DNA of 64,000 nucleotides, from contig ABVW01000003.1 in assembly GCA_000173115.1 (NCBI GenBank), positions 1 through 64,000 on the forward strand. Direction: 5' to 3'. The stretch is from Flavobacteria bacterium MS024-3C (GTDB taxonomy: Bacteria; Bacteroidota; Bacteroidia; Flavobacteriales; Flavobacteriaceae). Positions 53,357 to 63,907 of this stretch are shown here, in pieces. The stretch's first letter is position 1. Each line of letters starts with the position of its first letter. The position numbers and the translations under genes were made by a program. The notes under the pieces were generated by a model. The model made no database searches, was not told the origin of the DNA, and worked only from the letters and a program-made list of their open reading frames with translations.

Positions 53357-55354
53357 TTATTTTGCTTCTCCTGCTAATTGCAGTGCTTTTATTTCATCCC
53401 TTAGTTTAGCTGCTTCCAAAAAATCTAGGTTTTTGGCTGCTTTTTCCATGGTTTTTCTTTTAGCTACAATCATTTTTGCCCTTTCTTCTGGAGTGAGGTA
53501 GTTTGGGTCAGGCTCTTGTGCCCTATGATTCGCTTTTTCAAAGTGATAAGCAGACACTGAATTTTTTGTAAGCACGTTGTCTAGGCTTTTATTTAATGCT
53601 TTTGGCACGGTATTGTGTGCGGTATTATAGGCAATCTGTTTCTCCCTACGGTAGTTAGTTTCATCGATGGTTTTCTGCATGCTCTTGGTGGTTTTATCTG
53701 CATACATAATCGCTTTTCCATTCACATTTCTAGCCGCTCTTCCAACGGTTTGTGTCAGGGAGCGGGCATTCCTTAAAAAACCTTCCTTGTCTGCATCTAT
53801 AATGGCCACCAAAGAAACCTCAGGTAGGTCTAGACCTTCTCTGAGTAAATTTACGCCAATGAGTACGTCAAAAATACCTTTTCTAAGGTCCTGCATTATT
53901 TCTACACGTTCTAGGGTGTCTACATCTGAATGAATATAACGGCACCTCACTTGTATATTAGTCAGGTATTTAGCCAATTCTTCCGCCATTCTTTTGGTGA
54001 GTGTGGTCACCAATGTACGTTCGTCTATAGCGACCCTATCTTGAATCTCGGCCACTAAATCATCTATTTGGTTGGTAGAGGGACGTACTTCAATTACGGG
54101 ATCTAATAGTCCAGTGGGTCGAATAATTTGTTCCACGACCACGCCCTGTGATTGTTCTAATTCATAATCTGCAGGAGTAGCGCTCACATAAAGAGCCTGA
54201 GGGGTGAGTATTTCGAATTCCTCAAATTTTAAAGGCCTGTTATCCATAGCGGCAGGAAGCCTAAAACCATAGGTCACTAAGTTTTCTTTTCTTGAGCGGT
54301 CCCCACCAAACATGGCATGAACTTGTGGGATAGTTACATGACTCTCATCTACCACCATCAAAAAATCTTTTGGAAAGTAATCCAACAAACAGAAAGGCCT
54401 AGTTCCTGGCGCCCTACCATCTAAATACCTGGAGTAATTTTCAATGCCAGAACAATAGCCCAATTCACGGATCATTTCCAAGTCAAAAGTGGTTCTTTCC
54501 TCTAAGCGTTTTGCTTCTAGGTGTTTTCCTTCTGTTTTAAAAAAATTAACTTGCTTCACCATATCTTCTTGAATGCTGTGAATGGCATTTTGAAGTATAT
54601 CAGGCGAGCTCACAAACATATTGGCAGGAAAAATCCTGAGTTGCTCAAACGTTTCTAGGGTTTTATTGTGCAATGGGTCAAACGATTCTATTTCTTCAAT
54701 TTCGTCTCCGAAAAAATGGACCCTGATCGCGTGATCTGTATAACTTGGAAACACGTCTACAACGTCTCCTTTTACCCTAAAACTTCCATTGACAAAGTCT
54801 GCTGTAGTTCTTGCATAAAGTGCTTGAACCAATTGTTTTAAAAATGCGGTTCTAGAAATAATTTGATCTCGTTCTATCCGAACCACATTTTTTTCAAACT
54901 CTACTGGGTTTCCCATACCGTATAGACAAGAAACAGATGCAATTACAAGCACGTCTTCCCTGCCAGAAAGTAAAGAGGAAGTAGTACTTAACCTAAGCTT
55001 TTCAATATCTTCATTAATTGACAGGTCTTTTTCTATATAAGTACCAGAAGTAGGAATATATGCCTCTGGCTGATAGTAATCGTAGTAAGAAACAAAATAC
55101 TCTACCGCATTATTTGGAAAGAATTGCTTGAATTCAGAGTACAACTGTGCCGCGAGTGTCTTGTTATGCGCAAGTATTAAGGTAGGTTTTTGAACTTCTT
55201 GGATCACATTGGCAACAGTAAATGTCTTTCCAGAGCCAGTAACACCTACCAACGTTTGTGAAGGGGTTTTGGCTTGAATACCACTGACAATTTGTGCAAT
55301 GGCTTGTGGTTGGTCACCAGTAGGTTTAAAGGGAGATTCCAAAGAAAACTTCAT
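53357..55354 (-). CDS. uvrB: Excinuclease ABC subunit UvrB
   Basis: 665 residues from the ATG at 55354. Walker A GVTGSGKTFTVA, beta-hairpin region YYDYYQPEAYIP, helicase motifs VDESHVTIPQ and VGRAARNVNGKAIMYAD, and the C-terminal UVR domain (LDFLEAAKLRDEIKALQ). Damage-verifying helicase of nucleotide excision repair. uvrA is not in the window. Confidence 0.97.
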   Translation of the reverse strand: MKFSLESPFKPTGDQPQAIAQIVSGIQAKTPSQTLVGVTGSGKTFTVANVIQEVQKPTLILAHNKTLAAQLYSEFKQFFPNNAVEYFVSYYDYYQPEAYIPTSGTYIEKDLSINEDIEKLRLSTTSSLLSGREDVLVIASVSCLYGMGNPVEFEKNVVRIERDQIISRTAFLKQLVQALYARTTADFVNGSFRVKGDVVDVFPSYTDHAIRVHFFGDEIEEIESFDPLHNKTLETFEQLRIFPANMFVSSPDILQNAIHSIQEDMVKQVNFFKTEGKHLEAKRLEERTTFDLEMIRELGYCSGIENYSRYLDGRAPGTRPFCLLDYFPKDFLMVVDESHVTIPQVHAMFGGDRSRKENLVTYGFRLPAAMDNRPLKFEEFEILTPQALYVSATPADYELEQSQGVVVEQIIRPTGLLDPVIEVRPSTNQIDDLVAEIQDRVAIDERTLVTTLTKRMAEELAKYLTNIQVRCRYIHSDVDTLERVEIMQDLRKGIFDVLIGVNLLREGLDLPEVSLVAIIDADKEGFLRNARSLTQTVGRAARNVNGKAIMYADKTTKSMQKTIDETNYRREKQIAYNTAHNTVPKALNKSLDNVLTKNSVSAYHFEKANHRAQEPDPNYLTPEERAKMIVAKRKTMEKAAKNLDFLEAAKLRDEIKALQLAGEAK

Positions 55355-55385
55355 GCCCAAAGGTACAAAAGCACGCTTATAAATA

Positions 55386-56219
55386 CTACAAATCTCTCTT
55401 CTTTAGAATGCGATACGATCCCCAAATAAAAATAGCAGTCCAAGCTAAAACGATTCCCATGTCTAAAAGAGAAGTGCCGTAATCTAGTGCAATTTCCTCT
55501 CCAATTTGATTCGCAACGGATTGCACTGCGCTCAGCCTAGAAAAGGGTTCTTTAAGCACGTTAAACATGGCATTTAAAGGGAAGAAACCCATAATGGCGT
55601 CTGTGGTTTCTCCATCAAATAATTTCCAACGAATCATACCTCTGGTAAAGCCTTCAAACATTTGCCAAAGGATTAAAAACCCTAGTGCAAATGCAGAGCG
55701 TTTTACCAGTATGCCTATAAAAAGACAGAACGAAAAGAATCCTACGAGTTTAATGAAATAGGCCACTAGAAATCTCAGGTCTGTAAATACAATGCCCCAT
55801 TCCGTATAATCAGAGTAAATACTTCCTAGTATAAGAGAAATTACCGCGACAAATACACTAGAAACTATGGAGAATAAGACCACAGTTAAGAATTTCGTGG
55901 CTATAAACTCCTTTTTAGACAAGCCGTCTATAAGGTTTTGTTTTATGGTCTTATAGGTGTATTCATTGGACATCATGGAGACAATAATAATGGCCAAAAA
56001 TATTTTCAATAAGGCAGCAACAAAGGTGTTAAAATGCCAAATGTAGGGGAAGTTAAAAATACCTTGCTCTGCCAAATGAAATTTAATAGGACCAATATCA
56101 AACTTAATAGCCGCAATTAGCGCTATACCAGTTAGAAGTATAAAATACCCATAAATAAGTGTTTTACTAGCCCTATTGTTCCAAAGCTTAATAAGTTCAA
56201 TCTGTAATAATCTTTTCAT
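55386..56219 (-). CDS. ABC-2 type transporter permease
   Basis: 277 residues, six membrane segments (for example ILLTGIALIAAI, FLAIIIVSMMSNEYTY). The SNEYTYKTIKQNLIDGLSKKE segment is typical of ABC-2 permeases. Pairs with the ATPase four bases upstream. Substrate unknown. Confidence 0.88.
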   Translation of the reverse strand: MKRLLQIELIKLWNNRASKTLIYGYFILLTGIALIAAIKFDIGPIKFHLAEQGIFNFPYIWHFNTFVAALLKIFLAIIIVSMMSNEYTYKTIKQNLIDGLSKKEFIATKFLTVVLFSIVSSVFVAVISLILGSIYSDYTEWGIVFTDLRFLVAYFIKLVGFFSFCLFIGILVKRSAFALGFLILWQMFEGFTRGMIRWKLFDGETTDAIMGFFPLNAMFNVLKEPFSRLSAVQSVANQIGEEIALDYGTSLLDMGIVLAWTAIFIWGSYRILKKRDL

Positions 56220-56223
56220 GGGG

Positions 56224-57120
56224 CTATTTGTTATTGGTGAGTGCTAAAAATTGGGCTTCTAGACTGTCTTTTTGAATGGCCAAATGGTTTAATAGAAAGC
56301 CGTCTTCCATGAGTCTTTTGTTTAATTTATCTGCTGCTATTGGCTTTGTTAAGTAAGCCTTTATTAGACCATTTTCTAAAGAAATCTTTTCAAAATCTTC
56401 ACTTTCCTCAAGATGTGCTTTTAAGGCATTGGCCTCGGCCGAATTTAATAAGACATAGCCGTGATTGGATTGCATTTCAGTTACGGGACCTGCATACAAC
56501 TTTTCTCCTTTTCTTAAAACCACCACATGGGTACAGACTTTTTCCACTTCATCCAATAGGTGAGAGGCCAATAAAATGGTGGTACCCTGAGAAGCAATTT
56601 TTTTAATGATTTCCCTGATTTGATGAATCCCTTGAGGGTCTAATCCATTGGTAGGTTCATCTAATATTAAAATTTCAGGATTGTTTAGAAGGGCAGACGC
56701 TATGGCCAAACGCTGCTTCATTCCTAGAGAGTAGGTCTGAAATTTAGAATCCTTTCGATCTAATAAACCTACCAATTCTAGTTTCTCTGAAATAGTTTCT
56801 GAAGAGACCCCTTTAATTTTAGAGACCAGCTTTAGGTTTTCTACAGCGGTCATATAGGGGTAAAAATTAGGTCTTTCAATAATGGCACCCACTTTTTTTA
56901 ATGCCTGATGGGTACTAATTGTGCCCTCAAACCATTGAAAGTTTCCCTGTGTAGGATTAACCACATTGAGGACCATTCCTAGTGTGGTAGATTTACCACT
57001 GCCATTGGGTCCTAGAATTCCATATACATGTCCCTTTTCTATGGAGAAGCTCAATTTTTTTACAGCAAATAGACTCCCATAGGATTTGGTGAGTTGGTTA
57101 ACAGTCAGTATAGTTTCCAA
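56224..57120 (-). CDS. ABC transporter ATP-binding protein
   Basis: 298 residues from a TTG start. Walker A GPNGSGKST, signature YSLGMKQRL, Walker B LILDEPTNGLDP, H-loop SHLLDEV, and a C-terminal extension of about 80 residues. Forms an ABC-2 exporter with the next gene. Divergent from the gene at 57203. Confidence 0.92.
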   Translation of the reverse strand: METILTVNQLTKSYGSLFAVKKLSFSIEKGHVYGILGPNGSGKSTTLGMVLNVVNPTQGNFQWFEGTISTHQALKKVGAIIERPNFYPYMTAVENLKLVSKIKGVSSETISEKLELVGLLDRKDSKFQTYSLGMKQRLAIASALLNNPEILILDEPTNGLDPQGIHQIREIIKKIASQGTTILLASHLLDEVEKVCTHVVVLRKGEKLYAGPVTEMQSNHGYVLLNSAEANALKAHLEESEDFEKISLENGLIKAYLTKPIAADKLNKRLMEDGFLLNHLAIQKDSLEAQFLALTNNK

Positions 57121-57202
57121 GGGTTTTTTTTATTTAAAGGTTCTTATTATACTTGACGAATTTATCCGTATTTTGTTACAAGAACAATTAAATTACGACT
57201 AC

Positions 57203-58282
57203 ATGTCAGAAAAGATGATGTCTAAGAAGAAACCTGCTTTTCCCGTTTCTCCTCAGTTAGATGCTTACCTTAGGCAATACAGTAGAAATATTGGGATTCC
57301 AATTTTTTATGAGGATTTATTGCGTTTTCAAGGCTCAGTGGTGGTTTACGACAGCAATGATGAGGACACGTTGTGGGTGAGGGTTTTTTATTCTGAATAT
57401 GACAGGGAAGAGATTGATCTTAGTCTAAAACAGGTTTACTCCATACTTCATTCAGATGGGGGAGACACCATTATTCCTTTCTTAAATGTAGACGCGGTGG
57501 ACTATTGTACTTTTGGTAATTCTAAACCATTTAGAATTAAAGTCAGGAATATTCTCAATGACAACTTCACGTATTTTTATGTAAAAAAAACAGATGCCTC
57601 TAGGGTTTATGGATTAGAATTAGAACATATTTTGTCTCCGTACAATCTAAATTTTCTTGTTTATAAGGACACCCTTATTGAGGAACATATTGCAGGTATT
57701 CCAGGAGATGTTTTTATTAAGGAAATGCTTCCCGATTGTACAGAGTCTGAGAAATCTCAATTGGCTAAAGAATTTGTAAAATTTAATGAACGGTGTATGA
57801 TTAGACTCTTGGGAGATATGAGGTCATATAACTATGTGATTGTCCCTACCCATGATTTTGATCATGTAGTCTATAAAATACGTGCTATTGATTTTGACCA
57901 GCAATCTTTTGAAGGGAACCTAAAGATATATAGGCCCCAATTTTTTAAGGAAAACAATAAAATGGTGGCATTGGTAAAGGAAAAACTTCAAGCCAATTCA
58001 ATTGATCAGTACAAACTAGAAGAGCGCTCTATAGTAGCCAAAAGGTTTATGAGTTTTGAAGATAGAATCACAGATCTACTCAATATTGCGAAACAGGACA
58101 CCATTTCTCTTCCAGAGCATGTAAGTTTATTGAAAGAATCCATTTTTTCACTCACCCAAGATATAGCGTTTAAGGAAGCCCCCAATATGGGTACTGTATT
58201 AGATTTGGCCTTACATTTTGTGAAGCGAAATTATGAAAATGTAAGCATGCGCCAGATCTTGGAGCAGCGTATTAAGTTGTAA
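57203..58282 (+). CDS. Conserved unknown protein with a kinase-like motif pair
   Basis: 359 residues from the ATG at 57203; the open frame before it overlaps the ABC gene. No family that I can name. The middle contains ERCMIRLLGDMRSYNYVIVP and then KIRAIDFDQQSFEG, spaced like the catalytic loop (D-x4-N) and metal-binding D-F-D of HipA- or PI-kinase-like folds; earlier, LNFLVYKDTLIEEHIAGIPGD could be part of the N lobe. No signal peptide or membrane segment. Kinase-like ancestry is inference. Confidence 0.7.
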   Translation: MSEKMMSKKKPAFPVSPQLDAYLRQYSRNIGIPIFYEDLLRFQGSVVVYDSNDEDTLWVRVFYSEYDREEIDLSLKQVYSILHSDGGDTIIPFLNVDAVDYCTFGNSKPFRIKVRNILNDNFTYFYVKKTDASRVYGLELEHILSPYNLNFLVYKDTLIEEHIAGIPGDVFIKEMLPDCTESEKSQLAKEFVKFNERCMIRLLGDMRSYNYVIVPTHDFDHVVYKIRAIDFDQQSFEGNLKIYRPQFFKENNKMVALVKEKLQANSIDQYKLEERSIVAKRFMSFEDRITDLLNIAKQDTISLPEHVSLLKESIFSLTQDIAFKEAPNMGTVLDLALHFVKRNYENVSMRQILEQRIKL

Positions 58283-58294
58283 AAAAATAATATT

Positions 58295-59356
58295 TTAAGA
58301 CCCTTTTTGTTCCTTGTTAAAATACACCAGGTAGTAGAACATCCCTTTTTCCTCATCCCAACCTTTTTCTACAAATTTTTCTGCAGATTCAGGATTAATA
58401 AAGTCTAGCTTAATCTGAATATGGGTATCTAATTGTATCACATTTTTAATGCTTTTTCGTGCTTGAGAAACGGCTTTGTTGGCAATGTCAAAAGAAGAGA
58501 CATCTTCAATGCTGTATTTAGGTCCTTTTTCTACTTTATAGTGTTTAAATTCGGGTATTAGTGCCGGATTGTTTATGACTTCATTCATAAAGTTGGTCTC
58601 TTCAAATGCATTGTTTTTAGCAAAATGATTGACCGCCCTATTCATAAAAAGTACTTCTTGTTGTTTGTCTTCTGCTGGGAGTACTACATCCTTAGCAAAA
58701 TTCTGACAAAACTTAAGGTAGTTTTTGGTGTAAAAATTATTGTCTGTTAGTACCGCAACACCAAGAAATTGCTCCAACCAGTATTTGGTGTCATACCTAT
58801 TACTGTCTACAGAAAGCACTTTATAGCCTGCCTCTGAATCTGTATTAAAAATGAGACAGCCTTTGTCTAGTTTGTGAATGTTTATGCCTTGTTGTACTAA
58901 AATTTCAAGATGATCTGTCTGTTCTTCAAATTGAATAAAGTCTTGTTTTAGTTCACTTTTAAAGATTCCAATAGCATCTGTTTTTACATTGTCTAATTGA
59001 AGTCCTGTGAGGTAAGTCACGTACAATTCTCCGCTTTTAATATGAGGGTGATTGGATTGGTCATAGAGGTGCTTGGCAATGTCTCCAGATAATTCGTGTA
59101 TGTTACGTGGTTCATTGAATATTTTAGTAGCTGCCTCATAAAGGGGATTGAAACTCAAATCTGCTTCATGGAACAACCTGTAATAGCTTTCTTCCTTTTC
59201 TCTAAAAGGCTTAAAAAAATATTCTTTTAAAAGCCCTGTGGTTTCATCGTTTAAGTGGTGTGGCGCTTTAGATATGAACAAAGATTCTGCTTTGTTTTTA
59301 TTACCAACTTTATGGATGGAAAGGCTTTCAATTTGAGTATTATATAGGTTGATCAT
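58295..59356 (-). CDS. Nucleoid-associated protein NdpA/YejK-like
   Basis: 353 residues. Matches the 37-kDa nucleoid-associated family: start ESLSIHKVGNK, HIKSGELYVTYL, DAIGIFKSE, ILVQQGINIHKLDKGCLIFN, KYWLEQFLG. E. coli YejK binds nucleoid DNA; relatives are also found beside mobile elements, but nothing mobile is seen here. Confidence 0.87.
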   Translation of the reverse strand: MINLYNTQIESLSIHKVGNKNKAESLFISKAPHHLNDETTGLLKEYFFKPFREKEESYYRLFHEADLSFNPLYEAATKIFNEPRNIHELSGDIAKHLYDQSNHPHIKSGELYVTYLTGLQLDNVKTDAIGIFKSELKQDFIQFEEQTDHLEILVQQGINIHKLDKGCLIFNTDSEAGYKVLSVDSNRYDTKYWLEQFLGVAVLTDNNFYTKNYLKFCQNFAKDVVLPAEDKQQEVLFMNRAVNHFAKNNAFEETNFMNEVINNPALIPEFKHYKVEKGPKYSIEDVSSFDIANKAVSQARKSIKNVIQLDTHIQIKLDFINPESAEKFVEKGWDEEKGMFYYLVYFNKEQKGS

Positions 59357-59401
59357 AGGTTTTTTAATATGCTTTTATTAATCATTAGGTCAGTTGGATG
59401 G

Positions 59402-59935
59402 TTAATTCCAGTTTTCGTCAAAATCTAAATGATCGTAATTGTCTCCACCATTGTAGCCATCATTAAATTCGTCGTCAAATCCTTCTTCGTCATAATCCAT
59501 GGCGTCTTCTTTTTTAGCCTCGAAGATTTTTTCTGGAGGATTTTCGGGTAATTCTCCAAAACTAAAAAGCAATTCAGGAAGGGTTTGACCTGATTCTTTT
59601 TCAGTTACGTCTGCCAATTCCACAAAAAAGGTCCACATATTAAAAAAGTCGTATACGTAAATTAGTTTAGGGGAAGCTTCATCCATCACTTCTTCTACTA
59701 AAGTATCCGACATAAGTTTAGCGTCTGACACATCACTAAGATCAAATAAGGCTATTTCAAGGTCTTGGTTCCATTCCTCGTCACAGGTGTAAAAACTGGC
59801 CATTTCATTTCCTGCAAAACCAAAAGACTGGCTAACAGTGTTGTGTAAATCTTCTAAAGTAGCTTTTTTGTCAATAGCCAAATCTCTGAAAATATCTTCT
59901 TTTGCGTCTAAAATGACCCTTATTTTATACACCAT
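59402..59935 (-). CDS. pRiA4b ORF-3-like protein
   Basis: 177 residues. The domain is recognised from IRVILDAKEDIFRDLAIDKK, LEDLHNTVSQSFGF, MASFYTCDEEW and LIYVYDFFNMWTFFVEL. The last 35 residues are almost all acidic, Gly and Asn (DDEFNDGYNGGDNYDHLDF). Despite the plasmid/IS-derived name it is common on flavobacterial chromosomes; function unknown. Confidence 0.82.
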   Translation of the reverse strand: MVYKIRVILDAKEDIFRDLAIDKKATLEDLHNTVSQSFGFAGNEMASFYTCDEEWNQDLEIALFDLSDVSDAKLMSDTLVEEVMDEASPKLIYVYDFFNMWTFFVELADVTEKESGQTLPELLFSFGELPENPPEKIFEAKKEDAMDYDEEGFDDEFNDGYNGGDNYDHLDFDENWN

Positions 59936-59944
59936 ATTATATTG

Positions 59945-60976
59945 TTATTTAGTCTTTGAAATATTGTTTTTGGCTTTTCTGCTTTGCAGAAAAATATAGA
60001 AAATTTGACCAAATAGTATGGCCGCAATCACTAAATGAATGGGTTGTGTCCCCAGAGGAAAGTCAATATAGTACATAGCCATTCCACTAAAGGCAGCTAT
60101 GATCATTCCTGCTAAAAGAGGCTTTGTTGAAGCAAAGCCAAGTTCGTTTCGTTTATTAATCCAAAATAAATACACTGCAATTCCCAGCGGAAGGATAGAG
60201 AAGGAACGGTGCACGTAAAAAATTATACTGGGGTTTAAAAGCCAATTGTCTTTAGTTATACCAAGATCTAATTGGTGGTCTACAAATTCTCTTACCTGGG
60301 TGCCAAAGACAATTTGCAAAAGGAATATGAATAGTAAGTATGAAATGGCTTTGTGGAAGTTAGCCATGTATTTTGTGCGCTCAATTCGCGGGTTGGCTTT
60401 TTGAATGATTAAAATAAGCGCAGCTACAATGGCCAATGCCATGAGCATATGGGTGGTTATCTTCACTGGGGCTAGTACAGAATAGACAACAGTCGCACCC
60501 AACCATGCTTGAAACCCCATCCCCAATACCACCCCAAAAGACAAAAGGCTTATTAATTTTTTCTCTTTCCAATAACGCAGGCTTAAGAAAGCCAATATTA
60601 GGGTGGCCAAGCCTGCTATTGCACCCACAAGCCTATTTAAAAACTCTACCCAAGTATGGTAGGGATTAAATACGGCATAATCGTGTTTGGTATAAGTTTC
60701 CCAAGCCTCTAAATCTATAGCAGCTCCTGTCTTAAAGTCTTGTTTTGCCACTAGAAGTCCCTCATTGTAAATAATGACTTGTCCTTTTTCAAAATCTCTT
60801 TCTGGAGTCCATTGCAGGGTTTCCGCAGCAGTAGGAGGAATATAATATCCAAAACACTTAGGCCAGTCTGGACAACCCATACCACTACCAGTCATTCTAA
60901 CCAAAGCGCCAGCAACTATGACTAAGTACACTAAGATTAAACTCCATTTGGCAAAACGGTGAAAAGATTTTTTCAT
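59945..60976 (-). CDS. ctaA: Heme A synthase (COX15/CtaA)
   Basis: 343 residues, eight membrane segments. Start RFAKWSLILVYLVIVAGALVRMTGSGMGCPDWPKCFG with the conserved GxGMGCPDWP (Cys pair region), heme-ligand His residues in HTWVEFLNRLVGA, TTHMLMALA and YVHRSFSILP. Oxidises heme O to heme A for aa3/caa3 oxidases. A 63-aa-scale antisense frame inside it is not a gene. Seven bases from the CCA-type gene. Confidence 0.93.
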   Translation of the reverse strand: MKKSFHRFAKWSLILVYLVIVAGALVRMTGSGMGCPDWPKCFGYYIPPTAAETLQWTPERDFEKGQVIIYNEGLLVAKQDFKTGAAIDLEAWETYTKHDYAVFNPYHTWVEFLNRLVGAIAGLATLILAFLSLRYWKEKKLISLLSFGVVLGMGFQAWLGATVVYSVLAPVKITTHMLMALAIVAALILIIQKANPRIERTKYMANFHKAISYLLFIFLLQIVFGTQVREFVDHQLDLGITKDNWLLNPSIIFYVHRSFSILPLGIAVYLFWINKRNELGFASTKPLLAGMIIAAFSGMAMYYIDFPLGTQPIHLVIAAILFGQIFYIFLQSRKAKNNISKTK

Positions 60977-60982
60977 GTTAGT

Positions 60983-62410
60983 TTAAGTATTTTTTGTGAG
61001 TCCCAGTTGTTTTCCTTTGGTTAGCATAAATACATAAGCGGCCTCGTATTCATTGGGTATTTCTCCCTCTAAAATAGCTTCTTTAATAGCCTCTTTAATA
61101 ACGCCAATTTCTTTGGATGGTTTTAAGCCAAAAGTATTCATAATTTCTTCACCACTCACCGGTGGTTGAAAATTACGCACGTGGTCTCTGGCTTCTACCT
61201 CTTCAATTTTTTGACGGACTATTTTGAAATTGTTTTTATACTTTTTCTTTTTGTACGGATTCTTTGTGGTAATATCTGCTTCACAAAGGGTCATGAGGTC
61301 TTCTACATGTTCTCCTGCATCAAAGACCAGCCTTCTCACAGCTGCATCTGTCACAAAATCTTCTGCCAAAACTATGGGTCTGGAACTCATGAGCACCATT
61401 TTCTGAACGTATTTCATTTTGTCGTTCAAAGGCATATGCAAGCGTTTGAATAATTTATAGACCATTTTTGATCCTATAAATTCGTGACCATGAAAGGTCC
61501 ATCCAATTTTTTTGTCGAATCTCTTTGTGGGTGCTTTTCCAATATCGTGTAAAAGGGCAGCCCACCTGAGCCAAACATTTTCAGTATTTTTTGAAATATT
61601 ATCTACTACCTCCAGCGTATGCCAGAAGTTGTCTTTATGCTTTTGACCTTCTACTTCTTCAATGCCTTCTAAAGCAGAGAGCTCAGGTAAAATTAAAGGG
61701 AGTAAACCTGTTTTGTGCATGAGCTCAAATCCTAGTATAGGCATAGGACTGGACATCATTTTATTAATTTCATCTACAATTCTCTCTTTAGAAATAATTG
61801 AGATTCTATCCCTTTGAACTGTAATGGCCTCTAGTGCTTCTGCGTCAATTGTGAAATTTAATTGACTGGCAAAACGTATGGCTCTAAGCATTCTAAGAGG
61901 GTCATCACTAAAAGTGATTCCTGGCGAAAGAGGGGTAACAATACGTTTGTTTTTAAGCGCATCTAAACCGTTAAAAGGATCCACGAGAACCCCGTAGTTG
62001 TCTTTATTAAGGCCAATGGCTAATGCATTTATTGTGAAATCTCTTCTGTTTTGATCATCTTCTAGGCTGCCATTTTCTACTACAGGATTTCTACTGTCGT
62101 GGGTATAGCTTTCTTTTCTTGCACCAACAAATTCAAGTACCAAGTCTTGGTACTTAAGCATAGCAGTGCCGTAATTCTTAAATACGGTAACTTCGGGAGA
62201 ATTGGGTAATGCTTCAGAGAGCTTTTTTGCCAAAGAAATTCCACTTCCAAGAACAACTACATCAATGTCTTTAGGGCTCCCTCTTTCTAGTAAATAGTCT
62301 CTCACAAAACCACCAATCACGTAGGCTTCACACCCTAACGCTTCTGCACAATCAGACAATGTGTTAAAAATCGGATGCGTTAAAGCTTCTAAATGCCTTT
62401 CTTGAGTCAT
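60983..62410 (-). CDS. CCA tRNA nucleotidyltransferase / poly(A) polymerase family with HD domain
   Basis: 475 residues. Class II nucleotidyltransferase head: [24 protein letters not shown] with the DxD metal site, [13 protein letters not shown] and [19 protein letters not shown] domain [18 protein letters not shown]. Since tRNA-Arg in this window lacks an encoded CCA, such an enzyme is needed. Start overlaps nothing; two bases from tsaC. Confidence 0.9.
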   Translation of the reverse strand: MTQERHLEALTHPIFNTLSDCAEALGCEAYVIGGFVRDYLLERGSPKDIDVVVLGSGISLAKKLSEALPNSPEVTVFKNYGTAMLKYQDLVLEFVGARKESYTHDSRNPVVENGSLEDDQNRRDFTINALAIGLNKDNYGVLVDPFNGLDALKNKRIVTPLSPGITFSDDPLRMLRAIRFASQLNFTIDAEALEAITVQRDRISIISKERIVDEINKMMSSPMPILGFELMHKTGLLPLILPELSALEGIEEVEGQKHKDNFWHTLEVVDNISKNTENVWLRWAALLHDIGKAPTKRFDKKIGWTFHGHEFIGSKMVYKLFKRLHMPLNDKMKYVQKMVLMSSRPIVLAEDFVTDAAVRRLVFDAGEHVEDLMTLCEADITTKNPYKKKKYKNNFKIVRQKIEEVEARDHVRNFQPPVSGEEIMNTFGLKPSKEIGVIKEAIKEAILEGEIPNEYEAAYVFMLTKGKQLGLTKNT

Positions 62411-62412
62411 AT

Positions 62413-62979
62413 TTAAGGTCTAATCACCTTGACCAAACCGCTGTTAGACAGCTTAATAATGGTAGAGGGAGTATTGTTGTGAATTTCAGGCTCCAAAGGT
62501 ACTATATAGTCTACACCTTTTAAAATCTCTTGACTGATTTCTTGGAAATTTTTAGGGGTAGGTTGTCCGGCCAAATTGGCCGATGTAGAGACCAAAGGGC
62601 CTTTTATATTTTGAGATAAATAACTGCAAAACTTGTCCTTAGCGACCCTAATGCCTAAACTGTTGTCCGGCCCAATTAAATTTTTTGCAACCCCAATTGG
62701 CTGATCAAAAATGATGGTCGTTGGTTTCTCACTCAAATCTATAATATCATAGGCAGCTTCAGGAACTTGGGCTATGTGTCTTTCAAGCATGGCTACATTA
62801 GCCACCAAACACAGCATAGATTTGGTGTCGGCTCTTTTTTTGAGTGCAAACACTTTCTCTACTGCTGCTTCATTTTTAGCATCACAGCCAATACCCCATA
62901 CTGTATCTGTAGGATATAAAATTACACCACCCTGTTTAAGTATTTCTGCAGATTTTTTTAAAGCTTCTTGAAAACTCAT
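62413..62979 (-). CDS. L-threonylcarbamoyladenylate synthase (Sua5/YrdC/YciO)
   Basis: 188 residues. [15 protein letters not shown], the [16 protein letters not shown]-binding signature and [14 protein letters not shown]. Makes the precursor of t6A37 in ANN-decoding tRNAs. The three genes ctaA, CCA-type and this one sit within 2-7 bases of each other. Confidence 0.9.
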   Translation of the reverse strand: MSFQEALKKSAEILKQGGVILYPTDTVWGIGCDAKNEAAVEKVFALKKRADTKSMLCLVANVAMLERHIAQVPEAAYDIIDLSEKPTTIIFDQPIGVAKNLIGPDNSLGIRVAKDKFCSYLSQNIKGPLVSTSANLAGQPTPKNFQEISQEILKGVDYIVPLEPEIHNNTPSTIIKLSNSGLVKVIRP

Positions 62980-62990
62980 AAAGTTTGGGA

Positions 62991-63809
62991 TTAGTGTGTT
63001 TTAAAGTTAAAATAGTTCACCAATGCTTGCCATTGCACCCTGTTTTTGTCTGCACCAATATTTGTCTTCTTAAGCGCAATGCGTTGAGAACCAATAATTG
63101 GAATGGGTGTACGGCTTTTGTTTGTTGGAGTAATGGTGGGGGTTTTATTTAAAATAGCCATGGCTTTAAACCATAGATCGTCTGCTCTAGGCGCCAATTC
63201 CATAAAAAGTACTGTGTCGTTTACTTGTTTATTTAAAGCTTTAGCAGGATACCAAACGCCCCCAGCCCCAATAGCAATAATCGCCATAGGATCTTTTTCT
63301 GTTGAAGGGTAGGTCCATTGCTTGTAGGGTTTTACAGCGCCATTTTCTTGGTATCTAATGTAACGGGTTTGATTGGCAATGATTTTATGGGGATGTTTTT
63401 TGGCATGTACCGATAATTTTTCCAACCAATTTTTTGGGTACAATAGGTCGTCGTCACAAGTGACAATTGGTGATTCTGGGAATGCCTTTAAAGAATGAAT
63501 TAATTTTCTATGGGAGGAATGTCCTTCTGTTGGCCGTATTTCAAAAATAGCAGAGCGAAGTTTGTTGAGCTTATTGGGGAGTTTTTTTTCTAAATCTTTA
63601 TGCACCCAAAGCACTATTTTTGTGGGTCTTACTGTTTGTTTTAATAAGCCTCTAATCACTAGATGTATGCTGTGTACCCTAGAAGGAATAGTCGTGAGAG
63701 ATACCACCACATCTACACACTTTTTATCCATACAGGTCAGACTTCGCTTTGGCTGTAAGGCCAAATAACAAGATTGGTAGATAGATAGGGGTAATTCTTT
63801 TAATTTCAT
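62991..63809 (-). CDS. Glycosyltransferase-like protein (GT-A fold)
   Basis: 272 residues. VVVSLTTIPSRVHSIHLVI at the nucleotide-sugar end, VTCDDDLLYPKNWLEKL with a DxD-type metal site, and GAGGVWYPAKAL followed by APRADDLWFKAMAI in the acceptor part. Similar to bacterial proteins next to capsule or LPS genes. Donor and acceptor unknown. Eleven bases upstream of the Sua5 gene in transcription order. Confidence 0.78.
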   Translation of the reverse strand: MKLKELPLSIYQSCYLALQPKRSLTCMDKKCVDVVVSLTTIPSRVHSIHLVIRGLLKQTVRPTKIVLWVHKDLEKKLPNKLNKLRSAIFEIRPTEGHSSHRKLIHSLKAFPESPIVTCDDDLLYPKNWLEKLSVHAKKHPHKIIANQTRYIRYQENGAVKPYKQWTYPSTEKDPMAIIAIGAGGVWYPAKALNKQVNDTVLFMELAPRADDLWFKAMAILNKTPTITPTNKSRTPIPIIGSQRIALKKTNIGADKNRVQWQALVNYFNFKTH

Positions 63810-63907
63810 TAAATAGTGATGTTTTAGGAGGGTGAAATCACTTTGAGAGGGTAAAAATAACCATATGCCCTCAGAGTTTTATATTTTTGGTCTTTAAATT
63901 GTAATTC

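Noticed and set aside
59402-59935. Mobile element passenger gene (IS1096/pRiA4b name)
   Set aside because: No transposase, terminal repeats or target duplication nearby; the family is widespread on chromosomes.
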